Shown: positions 34,030-45,415, numbered from the stretch's first letter. The stretch: DNA of 62,933 nt from Bacteroidaceae bacterium (GCA_017615125.1 JAGAAS010000078.1:1-62933), one strand, 5' to 3'. Translations and numbers: made by a program. Notes: generated by a model not told the origin, from the letters alone.

Positions 34030-34506
34030 ATGAGAAAAGCAAAGCCCAAAAAACGTGTGATCCTGCCGGATCCGAAGTTTAACGATACGAAGGTATCGAA
34101 GTTTGTGAACCATCTGATGTACGATGGCAAGAAGAACACATCCTATGAGATCTTCTACGACGCTCTGGAGCTCGTCGGAAAAAAGATGACCGACTCAGAG
34201 ATGTCAGCACTGGAGATTTGGAAGAAGGCTCTTGACAACATCACTCCTCAGGTAGAGGTCAAGAGTAAGCGTATCGGCGGTGCTACCTTCCAGGTGCCCA
34301 CTGAAATCCGTCCCGACCGCAAGGAAAGCGTTTCGATGAAAAACATGATTGCCTATGCCCGCAAGCGTGGTGGAAAGACTATGGCCGACAAGCTCGCAGC
34401 AGAAATCATGGATGCCTTCAACAATCAAGGCGGCGCCTTCAAGCGTAAGGAAGACATGCACCGTATGGCAGAAGCCAACCGTGCATTCGCTCACTTCAGA
34501 TTCTAA
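34030..34506 (+). CDS. rpsG: 30S ribosomal protein S7
   Basis: 158 residues from [17 protein letters not shown], the usual S7 start; the frame opens 18 codons earlier but those residues are not S7-like. S7 nucleates assembly of the 30S head and touches the E-site tRNA. The C-terminal [17 protein letters not shown] is characteristic. A long spacer (33841-34029) precedes it, while fusA follows after 44 bp. Confidence 0.97.
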   Translation: MRKAKPKKRVILPDPKFNDTKVSKFVNHLMYDGKKNTSYEIFYDALELVGKKMTDSEMSALEIWKKALDNITPQVEVKSKRIGGATFQVPTEIRPDRKESVSMKNMIAYARKRGGKTMADKLAAEIMDAFNNQGGAFKRKEDMHRMAEANRAFAHFRF

Positions 34507-34550
34507 CCATCAGAAACTGATCAGAACAACCAGCGAGTCGATTAGGGAAA

Positions 34551-36668
34551 ATGGCAAAGCAGGATCTGCACTTGACGAGGAATATTGGTATCATGGCTCA
34601 TATCGACGCCGGAAAGACCACTACTTCGGAGCGCATTCTCTACTACACGGGGCTTACCCACAAAATAGGAGAGGTGCACGACGGAGCAGCCACTATGGAC
34701 TGGATGGAGCAAGAGCAGGAGCGTGGTATCACTATTACGTCCGCCGCAACGACTACGCACTGGGCTTGGAATGGCAATCTGTACAAGATTAACCTGATTG
34801 ACACTCCGGGACATGTGGACTTCACGGCAGAAGTAGAACGCTCGTTACGCGTGCTCGACGGTGCGATAGCTACCTATTGCGCAGTCGGCGGGGTAGAACC
34901 TCAGTCGGAGACTGTTTGGCGTCAGGCAGACAAGTACGATGTTCCGCGCATCGGTTATGTCAACAAGATGGACCGCAACGGAGCAGACTTCTACGGCGTC
35001 ATGAGCCAGATGAGGAGCATCCTGCACGCAAATCCCTGTGCCGTCGTTATCCCAATCGGAGCTGAAACCCAGTTCAAGGGCGTTGTCGATCTCATTCGCA
35101 TGAAAGCCATCTATTGGCACGACGAAACGTTGGGCGCCGATTATTCTGAGGAAGAGATTCCCGAGGGAATGGTAGCCGAAGCCAATGAATGGAGAGAGAA
35201 GTTGATCGATGCGGTTGCCGAGTTCGACGATGAAGTCGCCATGAAGTACTTGGAAGATGTGTCCACTATTACCGAAGAAGATATCATCAAATGTGTCCGA
35301 ATCGGTACGCTCAAGATGGCCATCACTCCCATGCTTTGCGGTTCTTCTTTCAAGAACAAAGGCGTGCAGACCTTGCTGGACTACGTTTGCGCTTTCCTTC
35401 CTTCGCCTCTGGATACAGGCCACGTAAGTGGAATGAATCCCTATACAGGCAAGGAGGAAGACCGCAGACCTGATGAAGGAGACAAGACGGCAGCGCTTGC
35501 ATTCAAGATTGCCGTTGATCCTTATGTGGGACGATTGGTGTACTTCCGCGTCTACAGCGGATGCATCAAGTCGGGCATGTCGGTGCTTAATCCCCGCTCT
35601 GGAAAGAAAGAGCGCGTTTCACGCCTGTTCCAGATGTTCTCCAACAAGCAGAATCCCGTTGAGGAGATTTCTGCCGGAGACATCGGCGCAGGAATCGGAT
35701 TCAAGGATATTCACACCGGCGACACATTGTGTGATGAGAGTGCTCCCATCGTACTCGAGTCGATGGACTTCCCCGAACCGGTGATCGGCATTGCCGTAGA
35801 GCCGAAGTCGCAGAAGGATATCGACAAGATGGCGAACGGGCTTGCCAAGCTGGCAGAAGAAGATCCGACGTTCACGGTAAAGACGGACGACCAGACAGGC
35901 CAGACCGTCATCTCGGGAATGGGAGAGCTTCATCTGGACATTATCATCGACCGCTTGCGTCGGGAGTTCGACGTTGAATGCAACCAGGGAAAGCCCCAGG
36001 TTGCTTACAAGGAAGCCGTCACGGAGGAAACCGAAGTGCGCGAAGTGTACAAGAAACAGACGGGAGGAAAGGGCAAGTTCGCAGATATTCTCGTGAAGGT
36101 GAGCCCCGTTGACTCCGACTGGACACAAGGCGGGCTTCAGTTTGTGAACGAAGTGAAGGGTGGAAACATCCCAGCCGAATTCATTCCTTCGATTCAGAAG
36201 GGTTTCCAGACGGCAATGCGCAACGGCGTGCTGGGAGGTTTCCCTCTGGAGTCGCTGAAGGTGACGCTGCTGGATGGCTCGTACCATCCCGTGGATTCCG
36301 ACCAGCTCTCGTTCGAGATTTGCGCCAGCCTCGCTTTCAGAGATGCCTGCATCAAGATGAAGCCTGTCGTGCTGGAGCCGATGATGCAGCTTGAGGTGGT
36401 GACACCTGAAGAGAACATGGGCGACGTGATCGGCGACCTGAACAAGCGCCGCGGACAGGTGGAAGGAATGGAAACGAGCCGCTCGGGCGCTCGCGTCATC
36501 AAGGCGAAGGTTCCCTTGGCAGAGATGTTCGGCTACGTCACGGCGTTGAGGAACATCACCAGCGGGCGGGCTACGAGCAGCATGACGTACGACCATCACG
36601 AGCCCGTGAGCAGGCAGATTGCCGAGGGGATACTCTCGGAGTGCGGAGGAAGAATTGAATTATTGTAA
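34551..36668 (+). CDS. fusA: Translation elongation factor G
   Basis: 705 residues. G1 [10 protein letters not shown]2 [12 protein letters not shown]3 DTPGH and G4 NKMD are intact, so it should be a GTP-hydrolysing translocase that moves tRNAs and mRNA on the ribosome. Domain IV and V signatures are present ([33 protein letters not shown]). Its place in the str operon argues for the canonical EF-G rather than the second EF-G paralogue found elsewhere in Bacteroidota. Confidence 0.98.
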   Translation: MAKQDLHLTRNIGIMAHIDAGKTTTSERILYYTGLTHKIGEVHDGAATMDWMEQEQERGITITSAATTTHWAWNGNLYKINLIDTPGHVDFTAEVERSLRVLDGAIATYCAVGGVEPQSETVWRQADKYDVPRIGYVNKMDRNGADFYGVMSQMRSILHANPCAVVIPIGAETQFKGVVDLIRMKAIYWHDETLGADYSEEEIPEGMVAEANEWREKLIDAVAEFDDEVAMKYLEDVSTITEEDIIKCVRIGTLKMAITPMLCGSSFKNKGVQTLLDYVCAFLPSPLDTGHVSGMNPYTGKEEDRRPDEGDKTAALAFKIAVDPYVGRLVYFRVYSGCIKSGMSVLNPRSGKKERVSRLFQMFSNKQNPVEEISAGDIGAGIGFKDIHTGDTLCDESAPIVLESMDFPEPVIGIAVEPKSQKDIDKMANGLAKLAEEDPTFTVKTDDQTGQTVISGMGELHLDIIIDRLRREFDVECNQGKPQVAYKEAVTEETEVREVYKKQTGGKGKFADILVKVSPVDSDWTQGGLQFVNEVKGGNIPAEFIPSIQKGFQTAMRNGVLGGFPLESLKVTLLDGSYHPVDSDQLSFEICASLAFRDACIKMKPVVLEPMMQLEVVTPEENMGDVIGDLNKRRGQVEGMETSRSGARVIKAKVPLAEMFGYVTALRNITSGRATSSMTYDHHEPVSRQIAEGILSECGGRIELL

Positions 36669-36704
36669 AGAAATTATCAATCAACGGGCGATTCGTTAGT
36701 GAAT

Positions 36705-36719
36705 GACTCTTAGCGAGTC
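36705..36719 (+). promoter_or_regulatory. Small hairpin between fusA and rpsJ
   Basis: GACTC (36705-36709) and GAGTC (36715-36719) flank a 5-nt loop, 25 nt before the rpsJ ATG. No T-run follows. It may mark an mRNA processing or control site at the str/S10 junction; tufA, often found here in other phyla, is absent. Confidence 0.3.
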
Positions 36720-36743
36720 TCCCAAAGTTTAATATTAAAAGTC

Positions 36744-37049
36744 ATGAGTCAAAAAATTAGAATTAAGTTGAAATCTTACGATTACAATCTGGTTGACAAA
36801 TCAGCCGAGAAGATTGTGAAGACAGTAAAGAGCACAGGTGCAACAGTAAGCGGTCCGATACCCCTTCCCACGCACAAGCGCATCTACACCGTGAACCGTT
36901 CGACGTTTGTCAACAAGAAGGCACGCGAGCAGTTCCAGCTGGCTTCCTACAAGCGTCTGATTGACATCTACGGCTCCACGGCCAAGACCGTTGACGCCCT
37001 GATGAAGCTCGAGCTCCCCTCAGGAGTAGAGGTTGAGATCAAAGTCTGA
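36744..37049 (+). CDS. rpsJ: 30S ribosomal protein S10
   Basis: 101 residues ([32 protein letters not shown]). The motif [29 protein letters not shown] contains the loop that reaches the 30S head. S10 also pairs with NusB in antitermination of rRNA operons. It opens the S10 segment of the block, 54 bp before rplC. Confidence 0.98.
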   Translation: MSQKIRIKLKSYDYNLVDKSAEKIVKTVKSTGATVSGPIPLPTHKRIYTVNRSTFVNKKAREQFQLASYKRLIDIYGSTAKTVDALMKLELPSGVEVEIKV

Positions 37050-37103
37050 TTTATAATCGATAAGAGAAGGAGAGTTATTCATTAATTATTAAATTTAACT
37101 GAA

Positions 37104-37721
37104 ATGCCAGGATTATTAGGAAAGAAAATCGGAATGACATCCGTTTTCGGTGCCGATGGTAAGAATGTTCCATGCACCGTTATCGAAGTAGGTCCTTGTA
37201 CAGTTACCCAGGTGAAGAGCGTGGAGAAGGATGGATACGCAGCCGTTCAGGTTGGTTTCCAGGAGGCAAAGGAGAAGCACACGAGCGCCCCTTTGCTCGG
37301 CCACTTCAAGAAAGCCGGCGTAACTCCCAAGAGACACTTGGCCGAGTTCAAGAATTTTGAGAAAGAGTACAATCTGGGCGACGTGATCACCGTCGATCTG
37401 TTCAGCGACGCTGCCTATGTGAACGTTATCGGAACGTCGAAGGGCCACGGATACCAGGGAGTAGTGAAGAGACACGGTTTCGGCGGCGTAGGCCAGAGCA
37501 CACACGGCCAGCACAACCGTCAGCGCAAGCCGGGTTCCATTGGAGCATGCTCATACCCCGCTAAAGTATTCAAGGGAATGCGCATGGCAGGCCAGATGGG
37601 TAACCAACGCGTTACCGTTGCCAATCTGCAGGTTTTGAAAGTAATCCCCGAACAGAACGTATTAGTCATCAAAGGCTCTGTTCCCGGATACAATGGTTCA
37701 ATCGTAATTGTTGAGAAATAA
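37104..37721 (+). CDS. rplC: 50S ribosomal protein L3
   Basis: 205 residues. The long internal loop [43 protein letters not shown] reaches the peptidyl-transferase centre; its MAGQMG includes the Gln that is methylated in E. coli. The stop TAA overlaps the next start by one base (TAATG at 37719-37723), implying coupled translation with rplD. Confidence 0.98.
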   Translation: MPGLLGKKIGMTSVFGADGKNVPCTVIEVGPCTVTQVKSVEKDGYAAVQVGFQEAKEKHTSAPLLGHFKKAGVTPKRHLAEFKNFEKEYNLGDVITVDLFSDAAYVNVIGTSKGHGYQGVVKRHGFGGVGQSTHGQHNRQRKPGSIGACSYPAKVFKGMRMAGQMGNQRVTVANLQVLKVIPEQNVLVIKGSVPGYNGSIVIVEK

Positions 37722-38362
37722 TGGAAGTCAGTGTATATAACATCAAAGGTGAAGACACCGGGAAGAAAGTCGTTCTGAACGACGCTGTTTTCGGCATTGA
37801 ACCCAACGACCATGCTATCTGGCTTGATGTGAAGCAGATTATGGCCAACAAACGTCAGGGTACCCACAAGTCAAAGGAAAGAAGCGAGATCGCCGGTTCC
37901 ACAAAGAAGCTCGGACGCCAGAAAGGCGGCGGCGGCGCTCGTCGCGGCGACATCAAGTCCCCCGTGCTGGTAGGCGGAGGCCGCGTATTCGGTCCCGTTC
38001 CCCGCGACTACAGCTTCAAGCTCAACAAGAAAGTAAAGCAGCTCGCCCGTCGCAGCGCCCTTTCTTACAAAGCACAGGCTGGCTCCATCGTTGTAGTCGA
38101 AGACTTCAGCTTCGACGCACCGAAGACCAAGCAGTTCATCGAACTGACAAAGAATCTGAGCGTTTCCGACAAAAAAACACTTTTTGTTTTGCCGGAAGCA
38201 AATAAAAACGTATTTTTGTCGGCTCGTAACTTACAGCGCCAGGAAATGGCAATCGCCTCTGACGTCAATACATACCAAGTATTGAACGCAGAGACTATGG
38301 TCGTTACCGAAAAGGCACTGCAGGCTATCGAAGAGGTATTAACCAAAAATGTGGAGGCATAA
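37721..38362 (+). CDS. rplD: 50S ribosomal protein L4
   Basis: 213 residues. The basic loop [23 protein letters not shown] lines the peptide exit tunnel, where changes affect macrolide sensitivity. In E. coli L4 represses its own operon; no S10-leader-like structure is obvious here. The start overlaps the rplC stop. Confidence 0.98.
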   Translation: MEVSVYNIKGEDTGKKVVLNDAVFGIEPNDHAIWLDVKQIMANKRQGTHKSKERSEIAGSTKKLGRQKGGGGARRGDIKSPVLVGGGRVFGPVPRDYSFKLNKKVKQLARRSALSYKAQAGSIVVVEDFSFDAPKTKQFIELTKNLSVSDKKTLFVLPEANKNVFLSARNLQRQEMAIASDVNTYQVLNAETMVVTEKALQAIEEVLTKNVEA

Positions 38363-38367
38363 AGACT

Positions 38368-38661
38368 ATGGGAATAATTGTAAAACCTCTTGTAACGGAA
38401 AAAATGACTTCCATCTCAGAGAAGTTCAGCAACCGCTATGGATTTATTGTATCTCCCAAGGCAAACAAGGTTGAGATCAAGAAAGAAATTGAGGCTATGT
38501 ACAACGTGACCGTCATCGACGTAAACACTCTCTCCTATGCAGGGAAGAACAAGTCACGCTATACGAAGGCCGGCTTCGTGAAGGGCCGCACAAATGCCTA
38601 CAAGAAGGCAATTGTCACCCTTAAAGAAGGTGATGTTATTGATTTTTATAGCAATATTTAA
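38368..38661 (+). CDS. rplW: 50S ribosomal protein L23
   Basis: 97 residues ([28 protein letters not shown]). L23 sits at the tunnel exit and docks trigger factor and SRP. The ending [17 protein letters not shown] is typical of Bacteroidota. It lies 5 bp after rplD and 5 bp before rplB. Confidence 0.97.
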   Translation: MGIIVKPLVTEKMTSISEKFSNRYGFIVSPKANKVEIKKEIEAMYNVTVIDVNTLSYAGKNKSRYTKAGFVKGRTNAYKKAIVTLKEGDVIDFYSNI

Positions 38662-38666
38662 GAGAA

Positions 38667-39497
38667 ATGGCAGTACGTACATTTAAGCCCACGACACCAG
38701 GGCAAAGACATAAGATTATTGGTACCTTCGAGGAAATCACTACATCGGTACCAGAGAAGTCTCTTGTATGTGGCAAGCGCTCTACCGGCGGACGCAACAA
38801 CAATGGCAAGATGACCATGCGCTACATCGGCGGCGGCCATAAGAAGAAATATCGTTTTATCGACTTCAAGAGAGAAAAGGATGGTGTTCCCGCAACTGTT
38901 AAGACCATTGAGTACGATCCGAACCGTTCGGCCCGCATCGCCCTCTTGTTCTATGCAGACGGAGAGAAGAGATATATTATTGCTCCCAACGGACTTCAGG
39001 TCGGCATGACCCTATTGTCCGGAGAAGGCGCCGCACCAGAGATTGGCAACGCCCTTCCTCTTAAGAACATCCCTGTTGGTACTGTTATCCACAATATTGA
39101 GCTTCGCCCCGGACAGGGAGCAATCCTCGTTCGTTCGGCAGGCAATTTCGCTCAGTTAACCTCTCGTGAGGGAGACTACTGTCTTGTAAAGCTTCCTTCT
39201 GGTGAGTTGCGTAAGATCTTCAGCGAGTGCAAGGCTACCATCGGCAGCGTCGGCAATTCAGACCATGCACTGGAGCGTTCGGGAAAAGCAGGCCGTTCGC
39301 GTTGGCAAGGACGTCGTCCTCACAACCGCGGCGTTGTTATGAACCCAGTTGATCACCCAATGGGTGGTGGTGAAGGTCGTGCATCCGGAGGTCATCCTCG
39401 TTCCCGCAAGGGCCTCTATGCAAAGGGCCTGAAGACGAGAGCTCCGAAGAAGCACTCATCGAAGTATATCATTGAGAGAGCAAATAAAAAGAAGTAA
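38667..39497 (+). CDS. rplB: 50S ribosomal protein L2
   Basis: 276 residues. L2 is needed for subunit association and supports the peptidyl-transferase centre. [25 protein letters not shown] carries the conserved histidine (E. coli H229). The N-terminal [18 protein letters not shown] is in the Bacteroidota form. Confidence 0.98.
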   Translation: MAVRTFKPTTPGQRHKIIGTFEEITTSVPEKSLVCGKRSTGGRNNNGKMTMRYIGGGHKKKYRFIDFKREKDGVPATVKTIEYDPNRSARIALLFYADGEKRYIIAPNGLQVGMTLLSGEGAAPEIGNALPLKNIPVGTVIHNIELRPGQGAILVRSAGNFAQLTSREGDYCLVKLPSGELRKIFSECKATIGSVGNSDHALERSGKAGRSRWQGRRPHNRGVVMNPVDHPMGGGEGRASGGHPRSRKGLYAKGLKTRAPKKHSSKYIIERANKKK

Positions 39498-39517
39498 AAC
39501 TTTAACTTGAGTAAATC

Positions 39518-39787
39518 ATGAGTCGTTCATTAAAAAAAGGTCCGTATATCAACGTTTCACTCGAGAAGAAAGTTCTCGCAATGAATGAAAGCGGCAAGAA
39601 GTCCGTTGTTAAGACTTGGGCGCGCGCATCCGTGATTTCCCCCGATTTCGTGGGACACACGATAGCCGTTCATAACGGAAAGAATTTCATTCCTGTTTAC
39701 GTTACAGAGAATATGGTTGGTCATAAGTTTGGTGAATTCGCTCCAACTCGTACCTTCCGTGGTCATGCAGGTAACCGCAAGAAATAA
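39518..39787 (+). CDS. rpsS: 30S ribosomal protein S19
   Basis: 89 residues ([23 protein letters not shown] ... [17 protein letters not shown]). It contacts S13 and the A-site finger in the 30S head. All conserved blocks are intact. Confidence 0.98.
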   Translation: MSRSLKKGPYINVSLEKKVLAMNESGKKSVVKTWARASVISPDFVGHTIAVHNGKNFIPVYVTENMVGHKFGEFAPTRTFRGHAGNRKK

Positions 39788-39823
39788 GCAGGGTAATAAA
39801 GTAAACAAATAAAAGAAGAAATA

Positions 39824-40234
39824 ATGGGAAATAGAAAACAATTATCGGCTGATGCTAGAAAAGCAGCCCGTAAAACCCAGTATTTTGCAAAGCTGAACAA
39901 CGTTCCTTCTTCTCCCCGTAAGATGCGCCTTGTTTGCGACATGATACGCGGTATGGAGGTTAATCGTGCACTCGGCACCCTGAAGTTTTCCACGAAAGCA
40001 GCTGCTGCTGACGTTGAGAAGCTGTTGCGTTCCGCTATTGCTAACTGGGAACAGAAGAATGAACGCAAGGCTGAGGCCGGCGAACTATTCGTTACGAAAG
40101 TTTATGTTGACGGTGGTGCAACCTTGAAGAGAATGCGTCCTGCCCCACAAGGTAGAGGCTATCGTATACGCAAGCGTTCAAATCATATAACCTTGTTCGT
40201 TGACACCAAGAGTACTAACGCTAAAGAAGATTAA
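39824..40234 (+). CDS. rplV: 50S ribosomal protein L22
   Basis: 136 residues. The core [24 protein letters not shown] and the tip loop [24 protein letters not shown], which forms part of the exit-tunnel constriction, are present. It is 2 bp before rpsC. Confidence 0.97.
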   Translation: MGNRKQLSADARKAARKTQYFAKLNNVPSSPRKMRLVCDMIRGMEVNRALGTLKFSTKAAAADVEKLLRSAIANWEQKNERKAEAGELFVTKVYVDGGATLKRMRPAPQGRGYRIRKRSNHITLFVDTKSTNAKED

Positions 40235-40236
40235 CA

Positions 40237-40959
40237 ATGGGACAGAAAATCAATCCAATAAGCAACCGTTTAGGAATTATTAGAGGTTGGGATTCGAGTT
40301 GGTATGGTCAGTATAGCGATCGTCTGGTAGAAGATACCAAGATTCGTGAGTATCTGAACGAACGCTTGGCAAAGGCTAGCCTTTCCAAGATTGTCATCGA
40401 ACGAACCCTTAAGCTTGTGACTATCACTATCTGCACAGCTCGTCCCGGTTTGGTAATCGGTAAGGGCGGACAAGATATTGACAAGTTGAAAGAAGAATTG
40501 AAGAAGGTCACCGACAAGGATATTCAGATTAATATCTTTGAGGTTAAGAAACCTGAGTTGGATGCAAACATTGTTGCTAACAATATTGCCCGTCAGCTCG
40601 AAGGAAAGATTGCCTATCGTCGCGCTGTGAAGATGGCTATCGCCAATACCATGCGTATGGGTGCAGAGGGCATCAAGATTCAGGTAGCTGGCCGTCTCAA
40701 TGGAGCTGAAATGGCACGTTCTGAGATGTATAAAGAGGGTCGTACTCCCTTGCATACACTTCGTGCTGACATTGACTACTGCCAGGCAACGGCTGTAACA
40801 AAGGTCGGTGCAATTGGTGTTAAGGTTTGGATTTGCCGTGGTGAAGTTTATGAAAAGAGAGATCTTGCTCCTAATTTCACCCAGTCCAAAGAGTCGGGTC
40901 GCCCTTCCAATGGAGGCGCACCTCGTAAGTTCAATAAGAAGAGAAATAACAATCGTTAA
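40237..40959 (+). CDS. rpsC: 30S ribosomal protein S3
   Basis: 240 residues. A type II KH domain is visible at [20 protein letters not shown], and the C-terminal domain begins near [17 protein letters not shown]3 guards the mRNA entry channel and helps unwind mRNA. It ends in a basic NKKRNNNR tail. Confidence 0.98.
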   Translation: MGQKINPISNRLGIIRGWDSSWYGQYSDRLVEDTKIREYLNERLAKASLSKIVIERTLKLVTITICTARPGLVIGKGGQDIDKLKEELKKVTDKDIQINIFEVKKPELDANIVANNIARQLEGKIAYRRAVKMAIANTMRMGAEGIKIQVAGRLNGAEMARSEMYKEGRTPLHTLRADIDYCQATAVTKVGAIGVKVWICRGEVYEKRDLAPNFTQSKESGRPSNGGAPRKFNKKRNNNR

Positions 40960-40972
40960 TTCAGAGTAAGTT

Positions 40973-41401
40973 ATGTTACAACCTAAAAGAACAAAATATA
41001 GAAGAATGCAGCACCGCGCGCAGAAAAACAATGCGCAGCGTGGCAACCAGCTTGCATTCGGTTCCTTTGGCATTAAAGCCATGGACACTATTTGGATTAC
41101 CGGTCAGCAGCTTGAGGCTGCACGTGTGGCTGTGACTCGTTATATGCAACGTCAGGGACAGCTCTGGATTCGCGTATTTCCGGACAAGTCATTTACGAAG
41201 AAACCCGCCGATGTACGTATGGGTAAAGGTAAAGGTGCTGTTGAGGGATACGTTGCTCCTGTTACTCCCGGCCGTATGCTGATTGAAATTGACGGCGTTC
41301 CTTTTGCTGTTGCAAAGGAGGCTCTTCGCCTCGGTGCGCAGAAACTGCCGATCAAGACCAAGTTTGTGGTACGCCGCGACTACGATTTCTCAAAAGAATA
41401 A
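40973..41401 (+). CDS. rplP: 50S ribosomal protein L16
   Basis: 142 residues ([25 protein letters not shown]). [29 protein letters not shown] approaches the A-site tRNA. L16 is assembled late into the 50S subunit. Confidence 0.98.
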   Translation: MLQPKRTKYRRMQHRAQKNNAQRGNQLAFGSFGIKAMDTIWITGQQLEAARVAVTRYMQRQGQLWIRVFPDKSFTKKPADVRMGKGKGAVEGYVAPVTPGRMLIEIDGVPFAVAKEALRLGAQKLPIKTKFVVRRDYDFSKE

Positions 41402-41436
41402 TCCGGTAGAGTACGAACCTGATAAAAAGCATTGTT

Positions 41437-41634
41437 ATGAAAATAGCAGAAATAAGAGAATTGTCAACCAGTGAACTGGCAGAGCGCCTTGAGGCAGAGC
41501 GTGCCAGCTATAAGAACATGGCTATGAACCATGCAATCTCTCCGCTGGAGAATCCTTCGCAGATCAAGAAGCTGCGCAGGACTATTGCGAGGATGAAGAC
41601 GGAGTTGCGTGAGAGAGAACTTAACAACAAATAA
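41437..41634 (+). CDS. rpmC: 50S ribosomal protein L29
   Basis: 65 residues, two helices ([28 protein letters not shown] ... [22 protein letters not shown]). It sits near the tunnel exit beside L23. Confidence 0.96.
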   Translation: MKIAEIRELSTSELAERLEAERASYKNMAMNHAISPLENPSQIKKLRRTIARMKTELRERELNNK

Positions 41635-41645
41635 AACAGTCCATC

Positions 41646-41903
41646 ATGGAAGTTAGAAATTTAAGAAAAGAAAGAACAGGTGTCGTAGTTAGCAATAAGA
41701 TGGACAAGACCGTTACGATTGCTGCTAAGTACAAGGAGAGACACCCTATCTACGGTAAGTTCGTTACAAAGACGAAGAAATACCATGCACATGACGAGAA
41801 GAATGAGTGCAATGTCGGTGACACTGTACGCATTATGGAAACTCGTCCCTTGAGCAAGACTAAGAGATGGAGAGTAGTAGAAATCGTTGAAAAAGCCAAG
41901 TAA
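41646..41903 (+). CDS. rpsQ: 30S ribosomal protein S17
   Basis: 85 residues with the S17 OB-fold motifs [18 protein letters not shown] and [21 protein letters not shown]. It binds 16S rRNA early in assembly. It lies 3 bp before rplN. Confidence 0.98.
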   Translation: MEVRNLRKERTGVVVSNKMDKTVTIAAKYKERHPIYGKFVTKTKKYHAHDEKNECNVGDTVRIMETRPLSKTKRWRVVEIVEKAK

Positions 41904-41906
41904 ATT

Positions 41907-42272
41907 ATGATCCAAGTAGAATCTAGACTCACAGTTTGTGATAATAGCGGAGCAAAGGAAGCTCTCTGCATCCGTGTGCTCGGTGGAACCAAGCGTCGTT
42001 ATGCTTCAGTTGGCGATATCATCGTGGTTTCCATCAAGAGTGTCATCCCTTCGAGTGATTTGAAAAAAGGTACAGTCTCAAAGGCTTTGATTGTACGTAC
42101 TAAGAAAGAGATTCGTCGCGCTGATGGATCGTACATCCGTTTCGACGATAATGCGTGTGTACTTCTGGCAAATACAGGTGAGTTGCGTGCCAGCCGTATT
42201 TTCGGCCCCGTTGCCCGTGAACTTCGTGCTGTAAACATGAAGGTCGTTTCCTTGGCTCCAGAGGTACTTTAA
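41907..42272 (+). CDS. rplN: 50S ribosomal protein L14
   Basis: 121 residues ([27 protein letters not shown] ... FGPVARELR). It forms part of an intersubunit bridge and is the docking site for the silencing factor RsfS. Confidence 0.98.
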   Translation: MIQVESRLTVCDNSGAKEALCIRVLGGTKRRYASVGDIIVVSIKSVIPSSDLKKGTVSKALIVRTKKEIRRADGSYIRFDDNACVLLANTGELRASRIFGPVARELRAVNMKVVSLAPEVL

Positions 42273-42295
42273 CCCTTAAAAGTAAAAGTAAAGTA

Positions 42296-42622
42296 ATGAG
42301 TAAGTTACATATTAAAAAAGGTGACATGGTATTTGTCATCGCCGGCAATAGCAAAGACCTTGAGCATTCACATCGCGTGCTTAAGGTAGATGTTGAAAAG
42401 CAGCGTGCCCTTGTTGAAGGTGTCAACATGGTTTCGAAAAGCACGAAGCCGAGTGCAAAGCATCCTCAGGGCGGCATTATCAAGCAGGAAGCTCCTATTC
42501 ATATTTCCAATTTGATGGTTGCCGACCCCAAGACGGGTAAACCGACACGTATCGGTCGCCGTATGGGTGAGAATGGTAAGTTAGTTCGTTATTCCAAAAA
42601 GTCAGGAGAGGAGATTAAATAA
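42296..42622 (+). CDS. rplX: 50S ribosomal protein L24 with an atypical KOW motif
   Basis: 108 residues. The start [17 protein letters not shown] and the body [24 protein letters not shown] identify L24, an early 23S rRNA assembly initiator. The KOW motif, normally GxDKGKxGxV, here reads [15 protein letters not shown] and lacks the glycines and the second basic residue. The stop overlaps the rplE start (TAATG). Confidence 0.95.
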   Translation: MSKLHIKKGDMVFVIAGNSKDLEHSHRVLKVDVEKQRALVEGVNMVSKSTKPSAKHPQGGIIKQEAPIHISNLMVADPKTGKPTRIGRRMGENGKLVRYSKKSGEEIK

Positions 42623-43179
42623 TGGCAAATACTGCAAGTCTTAAGAAAGAATATGCCGAGCGCATTGCTCCGGCTTTGATGGAGAAGTTTCAGTACTCCA
42701 CTCCTATGCAGGTGCCTGTACTGAAGAAGATCGTTATCAATCAGGTATTGGGAATGGCTACCCAGGACAAGAATATCATCGACTCTGCTATTGCAGAGCT
42801 GACCGCTATTACTGGCCAGAAGGCTGTTGCCACAATATCCAAGAAGGACATCGCTAACTTCAAGTTACGTAAGAAAATGCCCGTGGGCGTTATGGTAACA
42901 CTTCGCCGCGAGCGCATGTATGAGTTCCTGGAGCGCCTTGTACGCGTCGCCCTGCCTCGTATCCGTGACTTCAAGGGTGTAGAGAGTAAGTTTGACGGTC
43001 AAGGGAATTATTCTCTTGGTATTCAGGAGCAGATTATTTTCCCTGAGATCAATATCGACAGCATTACACGTATCCTCGGTATGAACATCACGTTCGTTAC
43101 GACGGCTAAGACTGACGAAGAGGGATATGCTCTGCTGAAAGAGTTTGGTATTCCGTTTAAGAACGCAAAAAACGATTAA
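42622..43179 (+). CDS. rplE: 50S ribosomal protein L5
   Basis: 185 residues; [21 protein letters not shown] and [29 protein letters not shown] are L5 signatures. It binds 5S rRNA and contacts the P-site tRNA. The start overlaps the rplX stop by one base. Confidence 0.98.
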   Translation: MANTASLKKEYAERIAPALMEKFQYSTPMQVPVLKKIVINQVLGMATQDKNIIDSAIAELTAITGQKAVATISKKDIANFKLRKKMPVGVMVTLRRERMYEFLERLVRVALPRIRDFKGVESKFDGQGNYSLGIQEQIIFPEINIDSITRILGMNITFVTTAKTDEEGYALLKEFGIPFKNAKND

Positions 43180-43182
43180 TCT

Positions 43183-43482
43183 ATGGCAAAACAGTCAATG
43201 GTAGCACGCGAGGTAAAGCGTGCAAAGATGGTTGAGAAGTATGCTGCAAAGCGTGCTGCTCTGAAGGAGATTGTTCGCAAGGGTGATCCCGCCGAGGCTT
43301 ATGAGGCAGCTCGGAAGCTTCAGTCGATTCCAAAGAATGCCAATCCCATCCGTAAACACAACCGTTGCAAGCTCACCGGTCGTCCAAAAGGTTATCTCCG
43401 CGAATTCGGTCTTTCACGTATCCAGTTCCGCGAGATGGCTTCCAAGGGACTCATCCCCGGCGTGAAGAAAGCTAGCTGGTAA
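43183..43482 (+). CDS. rpsN: 30S ribosomal protein S14, zinc-independent form
   Basis: 99 residues ending [38 protein letters not shown]. The long form with one cysteine lacks the CxxC...CxxC zinc ribbon found in the short form. It lies in the 30S head. A hairpin follows at 43512-43526. Confidence 0.98.
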   Translation: MAKQSMVAREVKRAKMVEKYAAKRAALKEIVRKGDPAEAYEAARKLQSIPKNANPIRKHNRCKLTGRPKGYLREFGLSRIQFREMASKGLIPGVKKASW

Positions 43483-43511
43483 GAAAAACAAGAGAGTGTT
43501 GTTAAATATTG

Positions 43512-43526
43512 TCGGGAGCGTCCCGA
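43512..43526 (+). promoter_or_regulatory. Hairpin in the rpsN-rpsH spacer
   Basis: TCGGGA (43512-43517), loop GCG, then TCCCGA (43521-43526), followed by an A/T-rich stretch. The spacer is 65 nt, long for this segment. It may be an attenuator-like or protein-binding element within the spc part; that is inferred from structure and position. Confidence 0.4.
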
Positions 43527-43547
43527 TTAATTTAATTCAAAAAATTT

Positions 43548-43943
43548 ATGACAGATCCTATTGCTGATTATCTGACGAGGTTGAGAAACGCAATCAGTGC
43601 AAAGCACAGAGTCGTTGAAATTCCCGCCTCGAATCTCAAGAAGGAAATCACGAAGATTCTTTTTGAGAAGGGTTACATCCTCAACTACAAGTTCATGGAG
43701 GATGGTCCACAGGGCACTATCAAGATTGCCTTGAAGTATGATGCTGCTAACAAGAACAGCGCCATCAAGAAGTTGATAAGGGTTTCTACGCCCGGTTTGC
43801 GCAAGTATACCGGCTACAAAGAAATGCCGAGAGTAATAAACGGACTGGGTATTGCCATAATATCCACATCCAAAGGTGTAATGACAGACAAGGAAGCAGC
43901 AGTCCAGAAGGTGGGCGGCGAAGTCCTTTGCTACGTCTATTAA
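43548..43943 (+). CDS. rpsH: 30S ribosomal protein S8
   Basis: 131 residues (MTDPIADYLTRLRNAISAKHRVVEIPAS ... GIAIISTSKGVMTDKEA). S8 binds the central domain of 16S rRNA and in E. coli also represses its own operon. Confidence 0.98.
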   Translation: MTDPIADYLTRLRNAISAKHRVVEIPASNLKKEITKILFEKGYILNYKFMEDGPQGTIKIALKYDAANKNSAIKKLIRVSTPGLRKYTGYKEMPRVINGLGIAIISTSKGVMTDKEAAVQKVGGEVLCYVY

Positions 43944-43961
43944 TAATAGGAGGATTTTACT

Positions 43962-44519
43962 ATGTCAAGAATTGGAAAATTACCGATCTCTATCCCCTCA
44001 GGCGTCAGCGTTAACATCAGCGATGACAACGTAATCACCGTAAAAGGTCCCAAGGGCGAACTGACACAGAAGGTAGATCCTTCAATCACGGTTAAGATGG
44101 AAGACGGCCAGCTTCAGGTTTCACGCAGCAGTGACGAGAAGCAGGAGCGCGCATTCCACGGATTGTATCGTGCGCTGCTTCACAACATGGTTGTGGGCGT
44201 GTCCGAAGGTTATAAGAAAGAACTGGAACTCGTAGGCGTTGGCTACCGCGTGTCCAACACGGGCAACGTAATGGAGTTCGCATTAGGTTATACCCATCCT
44301 ATTTATGTAGTTCTTCCTCCCGAGATGTCCGTAGAGACAAAGACGGAGCGCAATAAGAACCCGCAGATCATTCTCGAGTCTTGCGACAAGCAGTTGCTGG
44401 GCATGGTATGTGCCAAGATTCGTTCATTCCGCAAGCCAGAGCCTTACAAGGGCAAGGGCGTTCTGTTCAAAGGTGAGGTCGTACGCCGCAAGTCAGGCAA
44501 ATCGGCTAGCGCTAAGTAA
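43962..44519 (+). CDS. rplF: 50S ribosomal protein L6
   Basis: 185 residues: MSRIGKLPISIPSGVSVNISDDNVITVKGPKGEL and the C-terminal PEPYKGKGVLFKGEVVRRKSGKSA. It stabilises the region near the sarcin-ricin loop where GTPase factors bind. Confidence 0.98.
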   Translation: MSRIGKLPISIPSGVSVNISDDNVITVKGPKGELTQKVDPSITVKMEDGQLQVSRSSDEKQERAFHGLYRALLHNMVVGVSEGYKKELELVGVGYRVSNTGNVMEFALGYTHPIYVVLPPEMSVETKTERNKNPQIILESCDKQLLGMVCAKIRSFRKPEPYKGKGVLFKGEVVRRKSGKSASAK

Positions 44520-44543
44520 TAAATAACATAAAAGGAAGAAACA

Positions 44544-44885
44544 ATGATCTCAAAAGAAGAAAGAAGAACGAAGATAAAGTTCAGAGTACGGAACAAGATA
44601 TCGGGAACCCCCGAGCGTCCCCGCATGACCGTATTCAGAAGCAACAAGCAGATTTACGTTCAGGTAATTGACGACCTGAGCGGCAAGACTCTGGCAGCAG
44701 CCTCGTCCCTCGGCCTTGAGAAAATGCCTAAGAAAGAACAGGCATCGAAGGTGGGAGAGCTCATCGCCCAGAAGGCACAGGAAGCAGGAATCCAGACAGT
44801 CGTGTTCGACCGCAATGGCTACCTGTATCACGGGAGAGTAAAGGAAGTGGCTGACGCTGCACGTAAAGGTGGACTTAAATTTTAA
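44544..44885 (+). CDS. rplR: 50S ribosomal protein L18
   Basis: 113 residues; [29 protein letters not shown] and [22 protein letters not shown] identify L18, which carries 5S rRNA to the subunit. Confidence 0.98.
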   Translation: MISKEERRTKIKFRVRNKISGTPERPRMTVFRSNKQIYVQVIDDLSGKTLAAASSLGLEKMPKKEQASKVGELIAQKAQEAGIQTVVFDRNGYLYHGRVKEVADAARKGGLKF

Positions 44886-44891
44886 ATCATC

Positions 44892-45404
44892 ATGGCTGTA
44901 AATAGAGTTAAAGTAACAAACGACGTCGAACTGAAAGACAGACTCGTCGCAATCAACCGTGTTACCAAGGTTACCAAGGGTGGTCGTACATTCACGTTCG
45001 CTGCTATTGTAGTAGTCGGCGATGGAAACGGCATCATCGGGTATGGTCTCGGTAAAGCTGGTGAAGTAACTGCAGCCATCGCCAAAGGCGTAGAGGCTGC
45101 CAAGAAGAATCTGGTACGCGTACCCGTCCTTAAAGGAACTATTCCCCACGAGGTAGAAGTCCGTTACGGCGGTGCCCACGTTCTGCTTCGTCCTGCATCA
45201 GCAGGTACGGGTGTAGTAGCCGGTGGCGCAATGCGTGCCGTTCTCGAAAGTGTAGGCATCACTGACGTATTAGCTAAATCAAAAGGTTCCTCTAACCCTC
45301 ACAATCTGGTCAAGGCTACAATCGTTGCCCTCGAGGAGCTTCGCGATGCCAGAACCATTGCTGAGAGCCGTGGCATCAGTATGAGTCGTGTATTTAATGG
45401 ATAA
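44892..45404 (+). CDS. rpsE: 30S ribosomal protein S5
   Basis: 170 residues. The double-stranded RNA-binding fold starts at [34 protein letters not shown]; the glycine-rich [20 protein letters not shown] follows. S5 affects decoding accuracy. Confidence 0.98.
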   Translation: MAVNRVKVTNDVELKDRLVAINRVTKVTKGGRTFTFAAIVVVGDGNGIIGYGLGKAGEVTAAIAKGVEAAKKNLVRVPVLKGTIPHEVEVRYGGAHVLLRPASAGTGVVAGGAMRAVLESVGITDVLAKSKGSSNPHNLVKATIVALEELRDARTIAESRGISMSRVFNG

Positions 45405-45415
45405 AGGATATCGTT

